A stretch of DNA of 64,000 nt, from NCBI RefSeq assembly GCF_020379485.1, contig NW_026014816.1, forward strand, positions 1 to 64,000, read 5' to 3'. Below the pieces are notes generated by a model, which searched no databases, was not told the origin of the DNA, and saw nothing but the letters and a program-made list of their open reading frames with translations. Below are positions 20,986 through 32,507 of the stretch, piece by piece. This DNA comes from Brassica napus. Taxonomy: Eukaryota; Streptophyta; Magnoliopsida; Brassicales; Brassicaceae. The stretch's first letter is position 1. Every line of letters begins with the position of its first letter. Position numbers and translations under genes: made by a program.

Positions 20986-22900
20986 TTTGGGAATAGGACA
21001 GCTTCTTCGTCAATCCAATCAAACCAGGATGAATCACTTTGTAAGAAGCTTGATTTGGATACAGAAAATGGTGGGGAAACACCAGGAAGTTGAATAAATC
21101 TAATAGGAGTTGGGATGAAGAAGTTATTCCACTTTCTAATCAGGTGATTCCAGTTTCCCAGTTTGGGAATAGGAAAGCTTCTTCGTCGTTCCAATCAAAC
21201 CAGGATGAATCACTTTGTAAGAAGCTTGATTTGGATACATAAAGGGTTGGAGAAACACCAGGAAGTTGAATAAATCTCATAGGAGTTGGGATGAAGAAGT
21301 TATCCCACTTTCAAATCAGGTGATTCAAGTTTCCCAGTTTGGGAATAGGACAGCTTCTTCGTCAATCCAATCAAACCAGGATGAATCACTTTGTAAGAAG
21401 CTTGATTTTGATACATAAAATGGTGGGGAAACAACAGGAAGTTGAATAAATCTCATAGGAGTTGGGATGAAGAAGTTATCCCACTTTCTAATTAGGTGAT
21501 TCCAGTTTCTCAGTTTGGGAATAGGACAGCTTCTTCGTCGTTCCAATCAAACCAGGATGAATCACTTTGTAAGAAACTTGATTTTGATACATAAAGTGTT
21601 GTAGAAACACCAGGAAGTTGAATAAATCTCATAGGAGTTGGGATGAAGAAGTTATCCCACTTTCAAATCAGGTGATTCCAGTTTCCCAGTTTGGGAATAA
21701 GACAGCTTCTTCGTCAATCCAATCAAACCAGGATGAATCACTTTGTAAGAAGCTTGATTTGGATACATAAAATGGTGGGGAAACACCAGGAAGTTGAATA
21801 AATCTAATAGGAGTTGGGATGAAGAAGTTATCCCACTTTCTAATCAGGTGATTCCAGTTTCCGAGTTTGGGAATATGACAGCTTCTTCGTCGTTCCAATC
21901 AAACCAGGATGAATCACTTTGTAAGAAGCTTGATTTGGATACATAAAGGGTTGGAGAAACACCAGAAAGTTGAATAAATCTAATAGGAGTTGGAATGAAG
22001 AAGTTATCCCACTTTCTAATCAGGTGATTCCACTTTCTCAGTTTGGGAATAGAACAGCTTCTTCGTCGTTCCAATCAAACCAGGATGAATCACTTTGTAA
22101 GAAGCTTGATTTTGATACATAAAGTGTTGGAGAAACACCAGGAAGTTGAATAAATCTCATAGGAGTTGGGATGAAGAAGTTATCCCACTTTCTAATCAGG
22201 TGATTCCAGTTTCTCAGTTTGGGAATAGGACAGCTTCTTCATCGTTCCAATCAAACCAGGATGAATCACTTTGTAAGAAGCTTGATTTGGATACATAAAG
22301 TGTTGTAGAAACACCAGGAAGTTGAATAAATCTAATAGGAGTTGGAATGAAGAAGTTATCCCACTTTCTAATCAGGTGATTCCAGTTTCTCAGTTTGGGA
22401 ATAGAACAGCTTCTTCGTCGTTCCAATCAAACCAGGATGAATCACTTTGTAAGAAGCTTGATTTTGATACATAAAGTGTTGTAGAAACACCAGGAAGTTG
22501 AATAAATCTCATAGGAGTTGGGATGAACAACTTATCCCACTTTCAAATCAGGTGATTCCAGTTTCCCAGTTTGGGAATAGGACAGCTTCTTCGTCAATCC
22601 AATCAAACCAGGATGAATCACTTTGTAAGAAGCTTGATTTGGATACATAAAATGGTGGTGAAACACCAGGAAGTTGAATAAATCTAATAGGAGTTGGGAT
22701 GAAGAAGTTATCCCACTTTCTAATCAGGTGATTCCAGTTTCCCAGTTTGGGAATATGACAGCTTCTTCGTCGTTCCAATCAAACCAGGATGAATCACTTT
22801 GTAAGAAGCTTGATTTGGATACATAAAGGGTTGGAGAAACACCAGGAAGTTGAATAAATCTAATAGGAGTTGGAATGAAGAAGTTATCCCACTTTCTAAT
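20986..22900. repeat. CentBr-type satellite, block II (about 11 monomers)
   Basis: It continues in phase from block I once copia A and one TSD are removed. A pair of variant monomers recurs at 880-bp (5-monomer) distance (21668-21898 and 22548-22778). The block ends at copia B within the CACTTTCTAAT segment. Confidence 0.95.
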
Positions 22901-23485
22901 TGAGATTTTAGAGATTTAAGAAGGTATTGAGAGATTAAGAAAGATTAAAGAGAAGTTTAGTGAAAGATTTAAACGAGTATCATAGTTTGAGAGTGATTAA
23001 GAGACTTTGAGATTTAAACTAGAGAGAGAGTAGAGAAAGAGTGATTCAATCTCGTTAATCATTAATCTGATGAGGTTACAACTTATATAGTATGAGAGCT
23101 TAGGGTTTACAAGGTTTAAAGATAAGCTAAAGCATGTGTAGTCAACTAAGAGAGGAGCGCATATCATAAAGCATCCAATGAGCTTCTTCCTGCGTGTGAA
23201 GCATCTTGGATCTTTGACTAGGATGCTGACAGTCTGTCACAGCCTGGCACAGCCTGTCAGATGCGCTCCTCAAGCTCTCTCAACGGTCTGATCCAAGTAG
23301 AGCATGGTAGAAGGTAAGAATGATCCGTTTACTCCCTCTTTGGTTAAACGGTCATGGTAACTTCTTCTTTACCTTGTACGGTCACATTGTTCGGCCTGTC
23401 CGTACACTCACATCCCTAACTTCATCCTCAAGCCTCTAACCTTCTCTAGCTTCATATCTCATAGTTGCATCACCTCATTTCAACA
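22901..23485 (-). repeat. 3' LTR of copia B
   Basis: It lies next to the polypurine tract (23486-23494 on the plus strand, CTCCCCCTC). GTAC cores are at 23376 and 23402; a third site present in the 5' LTR is lost here by one base change. The TATA-like TATATAA is at 23083-23089 (minus). Confidence 0.92.
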
Positions 23486-23494
23486 CTCCCCCTC

Positions 23495-23524
23495 AAGCTT
23501 AACCATGTGGAACAAGTTAAGCTT
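23495..23524 (-). other. Inverted repeat abutting polypurine tract, copia B
   Basis: The plus strand shows AAGCTTAAC and GTTAAGCTT as paired arms directly beside the polypurine tract. Confidence 0.72.
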
Positions 23525-23555
23525 GGAAGGACCATGAGATCTTCCTCATTAAAAA

Positions 23556-23597
23556 CCTTACCAAAGAAAACCCATTTGGGACAAAACTTTGATAAGG
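23556..23597 (-). other. Conserved post-stop hairpin, copia B
   Basis: On the sense strand arms CCTTATCAAAG and CTTTGGTAAGG pair around a loop with GTCCCAAATGGG (one extra A). It begins about 31 nt after the stop at 23629. Confidence 0.76.
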
Positions 23598-23628
23598 GAA
23601 AAAGAGTAAAGACCTCATGATCAGGGGA

Positions 23629-26600
23629 CTATTCTATGGGTGGAAGATCAATGAGTCCTAACCTGATGTGTATGGACTCCATTGTCTTTTGTCTTGCTGC
23701 CTTGGTGAATACATCCGCTAACTGATCCTCACTCCTTGTATAGCATGGCAAGATTACTCCCAAAACGATCATCTGCCTCACCTTGTGGCAGTCTACTTCA
23801 ATGTGCTTGGTTCTCTCATGGAACACTGAGTTGGATGCAATGTGTATAGCTGCTTGGTTGTCGCAATGCATAGTCATTGGTGTAGCTTGCTCTATCTCCA
23901 AGTGTTTCAAGATCCCTTTGATCCACACCAACTCATTTGTTAGCTTCAGCATTGCCCTATACTCAGCTTCAGCACTTGAACAAGATACAACTTTCTGCTT
24001 CTTGCTCTTCCATGTCACAAGATTACCTCCAATGAATGTACAATAGCCGGTAGTTGATCTTCTGTCTGCTCTATCTCCTGCCCAATCAGCATCACAATAG
24101 CCCACTACTTCAGTACTCTTGTTGCATCCCATCCAAACTCCAAGGCCTGATGTACCGTTCAGATACAAGAGGAGTCTCTCCACCATTCGCCAATGATGCT
24201 CCTTTGGGACTTGCATATGCTGGCTCACTTGATTCACAGCAAAGCATATATCCGGACGTGTGATGGTAAGGTAGATGAGCTTCCCTACTAGCTTCCTGTA
24301 TAGCTTTGGATCATGAAAGACCTTGCTATCTTCAATCTCCCCCTCACGTGGAACCTTGTATCCATCTTCAAGAGGCATCCTTGCTGTCTTATCTCCTTGT
24401 ATACCTGCATCTTTCAAAAGATCAAGTGTATACTTCCTTTGGGAAATGAACAATCCTTCCTTAGATCTACACAACTCAATTCCAAGGAAGTATTTCATTT
24501 CTCCTAAGTCTTTAATTTCAAATACAGATTTTAAAAACTCCTTGGTGGCTTTTATCCCAGCCTTATCACTACCTGTTATAATGATATCATCAACATACAC
24601 AAGTAGACAAATGATACCTGAGGGTGAAGTACGTGTGAAGAGAGTATGATCCAATTCTGATTTCTTGAATCCACGCCAATTTAAAGTAGTGCTCAGCTTG
24701 TTGTACCATGCTCTAGGAGATTGTTTCAACCCATAGATAGCCTTCTTGAGTCTCAACACATTTCCAGGTTTCACAAGATGCCCTAGGCCTGGTGGTGGAT
24801 GCATATACACTTCATCTTCTAGCTCTCCTTGAAGAAAGGCATTCTTCACATTCATCTGCCAAAGCTCCCACTCAAGATTCACAGCCAGAGATAATACAAT
24901 TCTTATTGTATGGAGCTTAGCAACCGGAGCAAAGGTGTCAATGTAGTCTTCCCCATATGTTTGAGTGTATCCTCTAGCCACCAGTCTTGTCTTCTTTCTC
25001 TCAATAGTCCCATCAGGCTTGTACTTGATAGTGAATATCCACTTGCTAGTTACTGCCTTCTTTCTTTTTGGCAGTTCACTTTCAAACCAAGTATCATTCT
25101 TTATCATGGCATTAGCTTCATCACCTACTGATTCCTTCCAGTCTTCATGTAGCATTGCATCTTCATATGATCTAGGCACATAGCTTCCATCTAAGCTGAT
25201 CATAAATGCGCAATGCTCTTCTGGATAGCACGCAAAGGAGCACACAGCTTGAGAGGGATGCTCCACAGCTTGGGCATTGTAGTACACTCTTGTGTTTACC
25301 CAGTTGGAAGCATCTCTCTTTAACCGTGTGCTTCTCCTCAATGTAACTACTACATTCTCTTCCACCGCTTCCTCTGGTATCTGGCTTTCTTCACTAGCTT
25401 CCTGACCTCCATGTTGATCACTTCCCCTTGAGTCATCTTCACTTTGAACATGAGAGTCTGCGCTTTGTTGTTGATTTTCGGCTTCACTTGTTCCTTGAAC
25501 TTCAGTATCAGCAGATTCACTTCCCCCTTCATGTTCTAAGTGAGATGATTCTTCAACTCTAACAGGTGGTGTTTCTTGGCGTTTGTGTTGATCTGGTGAC
25601 ACTCCAATACCAAGTCCTTGCAAAATGTTTCTCAAGCTTGCAGCCCTGTCTGATGGTTGGGATAGATCTTCAAGTTCTTCCCAATTCTTCCCATCATAAT
25701 ATCCCTTATCTTCAAAGAACTTCACCTCCCTTGATACCAATACTCTTCTGGTATTTGGATCAAAGCATTTGTATCCCTTTTGGAATGTAGAGTATCCAAT
25801 CATCATAGCCTTGGTACTCTTCTCTTCTAGCTTGTTCTGCATTTCCCCGGGTACTAGCACATAACACACACACCCAAAGATCCTCAAGTGTTCCAGCACT
25901 GGCTTACTCTTGTTAAGAACCTCAAAGGGGGACTGATCATTGAGAATCTTGGTTGGTGTCCTGTTGATTAGGTAGCTTCCGGTCATCACTGCATCACTCC
26001 AATGCCTCTTAGGCACACTTGTATAGAACATCATTGATCTCGACACCTCCATGAGGTGTCTATTCTTCCTTTCAGCCACTCCATTTTGCTGGGGTGTATA
26101 AGGACAGCTCGTCTGATGAAGTATTCCATGGCTAGCTAGATGTTCTTTGAATGCATGACTTGTATACTCCCCACCATTATCTGACCTGAAAATCTTAATC
26201 TTGGCATTATAGTGGTTAGTAACATAGTTTTGAAAGTTTTTAAATGCATCAAAAACTCTATCCTTTGTTTTAATGAGTGTTAACCAGGTGTATTTAGATT
26301 TTTCATCAATGAAGGTGACATAATACTTGTAATTATCCCTAGATAAACAAGGTGCAGTCCAAACATCAGAGTGGATTAAGTCAAAACACTTCTCATAAAC
26401 AGTAACTGATCTTTGAAACACACTCTTACAATGTTTTCCCAAAATACAAGCTTCACAATCATTATTTTTAAACATGACACCTGGTAACATTATGCTTAAG
26501 GCCCTAACATGTGGATGTCCTAGCCTAGCATGCCACAAAGCATCCTTACTTAAAGAAACCGAGCTAAACGAAAAACAAGAACTAGAGATAGGAGAGAGAT

Positions 26601-28170
26601 CTTCAAGCATGTAAAGGTCTCCCTTAGTTGCTCCTTGGCCAATCAACTTACTGCTCTTAATATCCTGAAACTTCACATCATTAGGACTAAAAATAACATT
26701 GCAATCAAGATCAGTAGTGCATCTCTTGACAGATAACAAGTTTGAAGTAAATTCAGGCATGTAGAATGCATTAGACTCTTTATTAAACATTTTCAACCTA
26801 CCAATGCCTCTAATAGGAATTCTATCTCCATTAGCAATCATGACATGACCTTGGGTAGGTTCTATATCCGTAATCAACTTGTTATCACTAATCATGTGAT
26901 GAGATGCACCAGAATCAATAATCAAAGGTTTATGTATATCCTTAGCTAGATGACTTCTAGGATGATCATTGTTATTTTTTAAGTTCTCAAGTACTCCTAA
27001 GAGTTTATTAGCAATGCTATGTTCAGTTTTGCCAATCAAGGGACTCTCTAGTATGTCTAGTAACCTATCAGTTCTACGAGACATAGTATGAGCAGCAAAA
27101 GAATAACCAAGAGTATTGGGTCTTAGTTTGTTACCAGACTCTTTAAGAGCTTTGATGAGTGCATCTATGTCTGACTTCCTGATCACCTCATGCTCTAGGT
27201 TCTTTCCTCCTGAGTGGTGAGAAGAGAGAGCTCGCCCTTCACTCTCATTCACTTGTGAGGATGTACCAGCCCCGGATGCACTGCCACTGCTTGTCTCGGT
27301 GGACATGTGAGCTCTGGCTTCTCTCTCCTTGTTGAATTTGCTTGGCTTGAGGTGAGGGTGAAGTATCCAGCATTGGCTCTTCTTATGGCCTGGCTTCTTG
27401 CAATGATCACAGTTCCCTTCAAAGCGGTCACCATACTTCCTTCCATCATTCTTGTAACCCGCCTTGTTTGCTTGCACATCCTCAGCCTGATGAGCCATAG
27501 GTAGCTCCCCCTTTCCTCCAAACAAGCCTAGAGAGCCTTCCTCCTTCTGCAGTTGAGAGCACACCTCCTCCATTGTTGGTAGGCTTGGCGATCTCAGCAT
27601 GTGCTTTATGACATCCTGGTAGCACACGTCTAAGGTCATCAACAACCCAAACACTTGATCCTGCTCTCTCCTCTCCATGATGATCTCTTGATCATTGGTG
27701 CTTGGGCGCAGGTTATCCAGCTCAGACCAAAGAGCTCTGAACTTCCCAATGTGTTTAGTAAGCTCCACACCACCTTGCATCAAGGAGGTGATGGCTTTCT
27801 TCAACTCAAACACACGGTTAAGGTTTGAGACATCTCCAAATGTCTTCTGGAGCGTCTCCCATAGGTGCTTAGGTGTCTCACAGAAGATGTAGGCTTCAAG
27901 CAAAGGGACTTCAATAGAACTGTGTAGTACGGACAGCACCATCAGATCTTCTTGAACCCATTTCTTCTTCACTTCAGCTTCAGTGAGTACTTTTCCACCC
28001 TCAGCTTCCTCATTCCCTTTGGCCACTGGCTCTGGACCATCATCCGTGATGTGGTTCCACAACCCTAGCCTCCCAATAGCAGTCTTCACCAGCCGAGACC
28101 ACAACAAGTAGTTTCCTACACCTTTTAAGGCAACCGGAACCGTAACAAGCTTACTGTAGTTTCCTTCCAT
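23629..28170 (-). CDS. gag-pol: Copia B Gag-Pol polyprotein (1513 aa, intact)
   Basis: This is an uninterrupted frame starting at 28170, about 220 nt after the primer site. Domains in order are gag, CCHC knuckle CDHCKKPGHKKSQC near residue 253, protease DSGASHHM near 417, integrase with SDNGGEY near 661, RT with YVDDIIITGSD near 1190, and RNase H with DADWAGDRADRRS near 1358. RT and RNase H are close to those of element A. Gag differs more: the N-terminus MEGNYSKLVTVPVALKG resembles element E. One substitution (QMNVKNAFLQ where the other copies have QMDVKNAFLQ) changes a conserved RT aspartate of the first catalytic motif to asparagine, so RT activity is doubtful even though the frame is open. 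Confidence 0.93.
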   Translation of the reverse strand: MEGNYSKLVTVPVALKGVGNYLLWSRLVKTAIGRLGLWNHITDDGPEPVAKGNEEAEGGKVLTEAEVKKKWVQEDLMVLSVLHSSIEVPLLEAYIFCETPKHLWETLQKTFGDVSNLNRVFELKKAITSLMQGGVELTKHIGKFRALWSELDNLRPSTNDQEIIMERREQDQVFGLLMTLDVCYQDVIKHMLRSPSLPTMEEVCSQLQKEEGSLGLFGGKGELPMAHQAEDVQANKAGYKNDGRKYGDRFEGNCDHCKKPGHKKSQCWILHPHLKPSKFNKEREARAHMSTETSSGSASGAGTSSQVNESEGRALSSHHSGGKNLEHEVIRKSDIDALIKALKESGNKLRPNTLGYSFAAHTMSRRTDRLLDILESPLIGKTEHSIANKLLGVLENLKNNNDHPRSHLAKDIHKPLIIDSGASHHMISDNKLITDIEPTQGHVMIANGDRIPIRGIGRLKMFNKESNAFYMPEFTSNLLSVKRCTTDLDCNVIFSPNDVKFQDIKSSKLIGQGATKGDLYMLEDLSPISSSCFSFSSVSLSKDALWHARLGHPHVRALSIMLPGVMFKNNDCEACILGKHCKSVFQRSVTVYEKCFDLIHSDVWTAPCLSRDNYKYYVTFIDEKSKYTWLTLIKTKDRVFDAFKNFQNYVTNHYNAKIKIFRSDNGGEYTSHAFKEHLASHGILHQTSCPYTPQQNGVAERKNRHLMEVSRSMMFYTSVPKRHWSDAVMTGSYLINRTPTKILNDQSPFEVLNKSKPVLEHLRIFGCVCYVLVPGEMQNKLEEKSTKAMMIGYSTFQKGYKCFDPNTRRVLVSREVKFFEDKGYYDGKNWEELEDLSQPSDRAASLRNILQGLGIGVSPDQHKRQETPPVRVEESSHLEHEGGSESADTEVQGTSEAENQQQSADSHVQSEDDSRGSDQHGGQEASEESQIPEEAVEENVVVTLRRSTRLKRDASNWVNTRVYYNAQAVEHPSQAVCSFACYPEEHCAFMISLDGSYVPRSYEDAMLHEDWKESVGDEANAMIKNDTWFESELPKRKKAVTSKWIFTIKYKPDGTIERKKTRLVARGYTQTYGEDYIDTFAPVAKLHTIRIVLSLAVNLEWELWQMNVKNAFLQGELEDEVYMHPPPGLGHLVKPGNVLRLKKAIYGLKQSPRAWYNKLSTTLNWRGFKKSELDHTLFTRTSPSGIICLLVYVDDIIITGSDKAGIKATKEFLKSVFEIKDLGEMKYFLGIELCRSKEGLFISQRKYTLDLLKDAGIQGDKTARMPLEDGYKVPREGEIEDSKVFHDPKLYRKLVGKLIYLTITRPDICFAVNQVSQHMQVPKEHHWRMVERLLLYLNGTSGLGVWMGCNKSTEVVGYCDADWAGDRADRRSTTGYCTFIGGNLVTWKSKKQKVVSCSSAEAEYRAMLKLTNELVWIKGILKHLEIEQATPMTMHCDNQAAIHIASNSVFHERTKHIEVDCHKVRQMIVLGVILPCYTRSEDQLADVFTKAARQKTMESIHIRLGLIDLPPIE

Positions 28171-28392
28171 CTTCCCTTTGCCTCTAGTTACTTCTAGTCT
28201 TCAATCTTGTACTTCAGTTGAGCTTCTACCACACCAGATCTTCAAGAACACACGGGACCAAAGAACCAAGGATAAGACACTTCAACACACTGACAAGACT
28301 TCTCGGAAGTATCAAGAACAAACGCAAGAACACAAAGAAGGAATGAGTAAGAATCACACAAAGGAACTAAGATCTCTCAATACCAAAGCCAA

Positions 28393-28408
28393 CCTGGCTC
28401 TGATACCA
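28393..28408 (-). other. Primer binding site, copia B
   Basis: The minus strand reads TGGTATCAGAGCCAGG, directly after the LTR end CTCA. Confidence 0.88.
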
Positions 28409-28590
28409 TGAGATTTTAGAGATTTAAGAAGGTATTGAGAGATTAAGAAAGATTAAAGAGAAGTTTAGTGAAAGATTTAAACGAGTATCATAGTTTGAGA
28501 GTGATTAAGAGACTTTGAGATTTAAACTAGAGAGAGAGTAGAGAAAGAGTGATTCAATCTCGTTAATCATTAATCTGATGAGGTTACAAC

Positions 28591-28616
28591 TTATATAGTA
28601 TGAGAGCTTAGGGTTT
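28591..28616 (-). promoter_or_regulatory. Telo-box and TATA motif, copia B promoter
   Basis: On the minus strand AAACCCTA (28609-28616) is followed after 11 bp by the TATATAA motif (28591-28597), the same order as in copia A. Confidence 0.6.
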
Positions 28617-28883
28617 ACAAGGTTTAAAGATAAGCTAAAGCATGTGTAGTTAACTAAGAGAGGAGCGCATATCATAAAGCATCCAATGAGCTTCTTCCTG
28701 CGTGTGAAGCATCTTGGATCTTTGACTAGGATGCTGACAGTCTGTCACAGCCTGGCACAGCCTGTCAGATGCGCTCCTCAAGCTCTCTCAACGGTCTGAT
28801 CCAAGTAGAGCATGGTAGAAGGTAAGAATGATCCGTTTACTCCCTCTTTGGTTAAACGGTCAGGGTAACTTCTTCTTTACCTT

Positions 28884-28913
28884 GTACGGTCACATTGTAC
28901 GGCCTGTCCGTAC
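28884..28913 (-). promoter_or_regulatory. GTAC array in copia B 5' LTR
   Basis: Three GTAC cores begin at 28884, 28897 and 28910, spaced 13 bp. The outermost is TCCGTACA on the plus strand. Confidence 0.5.
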
Positions 28914-28993
28914 ACTCACATCCCTAACTTCATCCTCAAGCCTCTAACCTTCTCTAGCTTCATATCTCATAGTTGCATCACCTCATTTCAACA

Positions 28994-31900
28994 CTAATCA
29001 GGTGATTCCATTTTCTCAGTTTGGGAATAGAACAGCTTCTTCGTCGTTCCAATCAAACCAGGATGAATCACTTTGTAAGAAGCTTGATTTTGATACATAA
29101 AGTGTTGGAGAAACACCAGGAAGTTGAATAAATCTCATAGGAGTTGGGATGAAGAAGTTATCCCACTTTCAAATCAGGTGATTCCAGTTTCCCAGTTTGG
29201 GAATAGGACAGGTTCTTCATCGTTCCAATCAAACCAGGATGAATCACTTTGTAAGAAGCTTGATTTGGATACATAAAATGGTGGAGAAACACCAAGAGTT
29301 GAATAAATCTCATACGAGTTGGGATGAAGAAGTTATCCCACTTTCTAATCAGGTGATTCCAGTTTCCCAGTTTGGGAATAGGACAGCTTCTTCGTCGTTC
29401 CAATCAAACCAGGATGAATCACTTTGTAAGAAGCTTGATTTGGATACATAAAGGGTTGGAGAAACACCAGGAAGTTGAATAAATCTAATAGGAGATGGAA
29501 TGAAGAAGTTATCCCACTTTCTAATCAGGTGATTCCAGTTTCTCAGTTTGGGAATAGAACAGCTTCTTCGTCGTTCCAATCAAACCAGGATAAATCACTT
29601 TGTAAGAAGCTTGATTTGGATACATAAAGTGTTGGAGAAACACCAGGAAGTTGAATAAATCTCATAGGAGTTGGGATGAAGAAGTTATCCCACTTTCAAA
29701 TCAGGTGATTCCAGTTTCCCAGTTTGGGAATAGGACAGCTTCTTCGTCAATCCAATCAAACCAGAATGAATCACTTTGTAAGAAGCTTGATTTTGATACA
29801 TAAAATGGTGGGGAAACACCAGGAAGTTGAATAAATCTCATAGGAGTTGGGATGAAGAAGTTATCCCACTTTCAAATCAGGTGATTCCAGTTTCCCAGTT
29901 TGGGAATAGGACAGCTTCTTCGTCAATCCAATCAAACAAGAATGAATCACTTTGTAAGAAGCTTGATTTTGATACATAAAATGGTGGGGAAACACCAGGA
30001 AGTTGAATAAATCTCATAGGAGTTGGGATGAAGAAGTTATCCCACTTTCTAATCAGGTGATTCCAGTTTCTCAGTTTGGGAATAGGACAGCTTCTTCATC
30101 GTTCCAATCAAACCAGGATGAATCACTTTGTAAGAAGCTTGATTTGGATACATAAAGTGTTGTAGAAACACCAGGAAGTTGAATAAATCTAATAGGAGTT
30201 GGAATGAAGAAGTTATCCCACTTTCTAATCAGGTGATTCCAGTTTCTCAGTTTGGGAATAGAACAGCTTCTTCGTCGTTCCAATCAAACCAGGATGAATC
30301 ACTTTGTAAGAAGCTTGATTTGGATACATAAAGGGTTGGAGAAACACCAGGAAGTTGAATAAATCTCATAGGAGTTGGGATGAAGAAGTTATCCCACTTT
30401 CAAATCAGGTGATTCCAGTTTCCCAGTTTGGGAATAGGACAGCTTCTTCGTCAATCCAATCAAACCAGGATGAATCACTTTGTAAGAAGCTTGATTTGGA
30501 TACATAAAATGGTGGGGAAACACCAGGAAGTTGAATAAATCTAATAGGAGTTGGGATGAAGAAGTTATCCCACTTTCTAATCAGGTGATTCCAGTTTCCC
30601 AGTTTGGGAATAGGAAAGCTTCTTCGTCGTTCCAATCAAACCAGGATGAATCACTTTGTAAGAAGCTTGATTTGGATACATAAAGGGTTGGAGAAACACC
30701 AGGAAGTTGAATAAATCTCATAGGAGTTGGGATGAAGAAGTTATCCCACTTTCAAATCAGGTGATTCCAGTTTCCCAGTTTGGGAATAGGACAGCTTCTT
30801 CGTCAATCCAATCAAACCAGGATGAATCACTTTGTAAGAAGCTTGATTTTGATACATAAAATGGTGGGGAAACACCAGGAAGTTGAATAAATCTCATAGG
30901 AGTTGGGATGAAGAAGTTATCCCACTTTCTAATCAGGTGATTCCAGTTTCCCAGTTTGGGAATAGGACAGCTTCTTCGTCGTTCCAATCAAACCAGGATG
31001 AATCACTTTGTAAGAAGCTTGATTTGGATACATAAAGGGTTGGAGAAACACCAGGAAGTTGAATAAATCTAATAGGAGTTGGAATGAAGAAGTTATCCCA
31101 CTTTCTAATCAGGTGATTCAAGTTTCTCAGTTTGGGAATAGAACAGCTTCTTCGTCGTTCCAATCAAACCAGGATGAATCACTTTGTAAGAAGCTTGATT
31201 TGGATACATAAAGTGTTGGAGAAACACCAGGAAGTTGAATAAATCTCATAGGTGTTGGGATGAAGAAGTTATCCCACTTTCAAATCAGGTGATTCCAGTT
31301 TCCCAGTTTGGAAATAGGACAGCTTCTTCGTCAATCCAATCAAACCAGAATGAATCACTTTGTAAGAAGCTTGATTTTGATACATAAAATGGTGGGGAAA
31401 CACCAGGAAGTTGAATAAATCTCATAGGAGTTGGGATGAAGAAGTTATCCCACTTTCAAATCAGGTGATTCCAGTTTCCCAGTTTGGGAATAGGACAGCT
31501 TCTTCGTCAATCCAATCAAACCAGAATGAATCACTTTGTAAGAAGCTTGATTTTGATACATAAAATGGTGGGGAAACACCAGGAAGTTGAATAAATCTCA
31601 TAGGAGTTGGGATGAAGAAGTTATCCCACTTTCAAATCAGGTGATTCCAGTTTCCCAGTTTGGGAATAGGACAGCTTCTTCGTCAATCCAATCAAACAAG
31701 AATGAATCACTTTGTAAGAAGCTTGATTTTGATACATAAAATGGTGGGGAAACACCAGGAAGTTGAATAAATCTCATAGGAGTTGGGATGAAGAAGTTAT
31801 CCCACTTTCTAATCAGGTGATTCCAGTTTCTCAGTTTGGGAATAGGACAGCTTCTTCATCGTTCCAATCAAACCAGGATGAATCACTTTGTAAGAAGCTT

Positions 31901-32507
31901 GATTTGGATACATAAAGTGTTGTAGAAACACCAGGAAGTTGAATAAATCTAATAGAAGTTGGAATGAAGAAGTTATCCCACTTTCTAATCAGGTGATTCC
32001 AGTTTCTCAATTTGGGAATAGAACAGCTTCTTCGTCGTTCCAATCAAACCAGGATGAATCACTTTGTAAGAAGCTTGATTTGGATACATAAAGGGTTGGA
32101 GAAACACCAGGAAGTTGAATAAATCTCATAGGAGTTGGGATGAAGAAGTTATCCCACTTTCAAATCAGGTGATTCAAGTTTCCCAGTTTGGGAATAGGAC
32201 AGCTTCTTCGTCAATCCAATCAAACCAGGATGAATCACTTTGTAAGAAGCTTGATTTGGATACATAAAATGGTGGGGAAACACCAGGAAGTTGAATAAAT
32301 CTAATAGGAGTTGGGATGAAGAAGTTATCCCACTTTCTAATCAGGTGATTCCAGTTTCCCAGTTTGGGAATAGGAAAGCTTCTTCGTCGTTCCAATCAAA
32401 CCAGGATGAATCACTTTGTAAGAAGCTTGATTTGGATACATAAAGGGTTGGAGAAACACCAGGAAGTTGAATAAATCTCATAGGAGTTGGGATGAAGAAG
32501 TTATCCC
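28994..32507. repeat. CentBr-type satellite, block III (about 20 monomers)
   Basis: 176-bp monomers contain an almost perfect 10-monomer (1,760-bp) tandem duplication. The rare variant AATCAAACAAGAATG occurs at about 29930 and 31690, and TTCTTCATCGTTCC at about 30090 and 31850. A three-monomer run with CCAGAATG or CAAGAATG is present in the second unit and only a two-monomer run in the first. Confidence 0.95.

Larger units (their letters stand above)
22901..28993 (-). mobile_element. Copia B, complete Ty1/copia retrotransposon
   Basis: The element is about 6.1 kb on the minus strand with two 585-bp LTRs, TSD CTAAT (22896-22900 and 28994-28998), a primer site, an intact frame and both 3' structures. 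The LTRs differ at about three positions (for example near 23140/28648, 23355/28863 and 23388/28896). Unlike A, C and G its LTRs have canonical TG...CA ends. Confidence 0.95.
28409..28993 (-). repeat. 5' LTR of copia B
   Basis: 585 bp. On the minus strand it runs TGTTGAAATGAGG to AAAATCTCA. It has three GTAC cores (28884-28913), a telo-box (AAACCCTA, minus, 28609-28616) and a TATA-like TATATAA (28591-28597). Confidence 0.92.
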
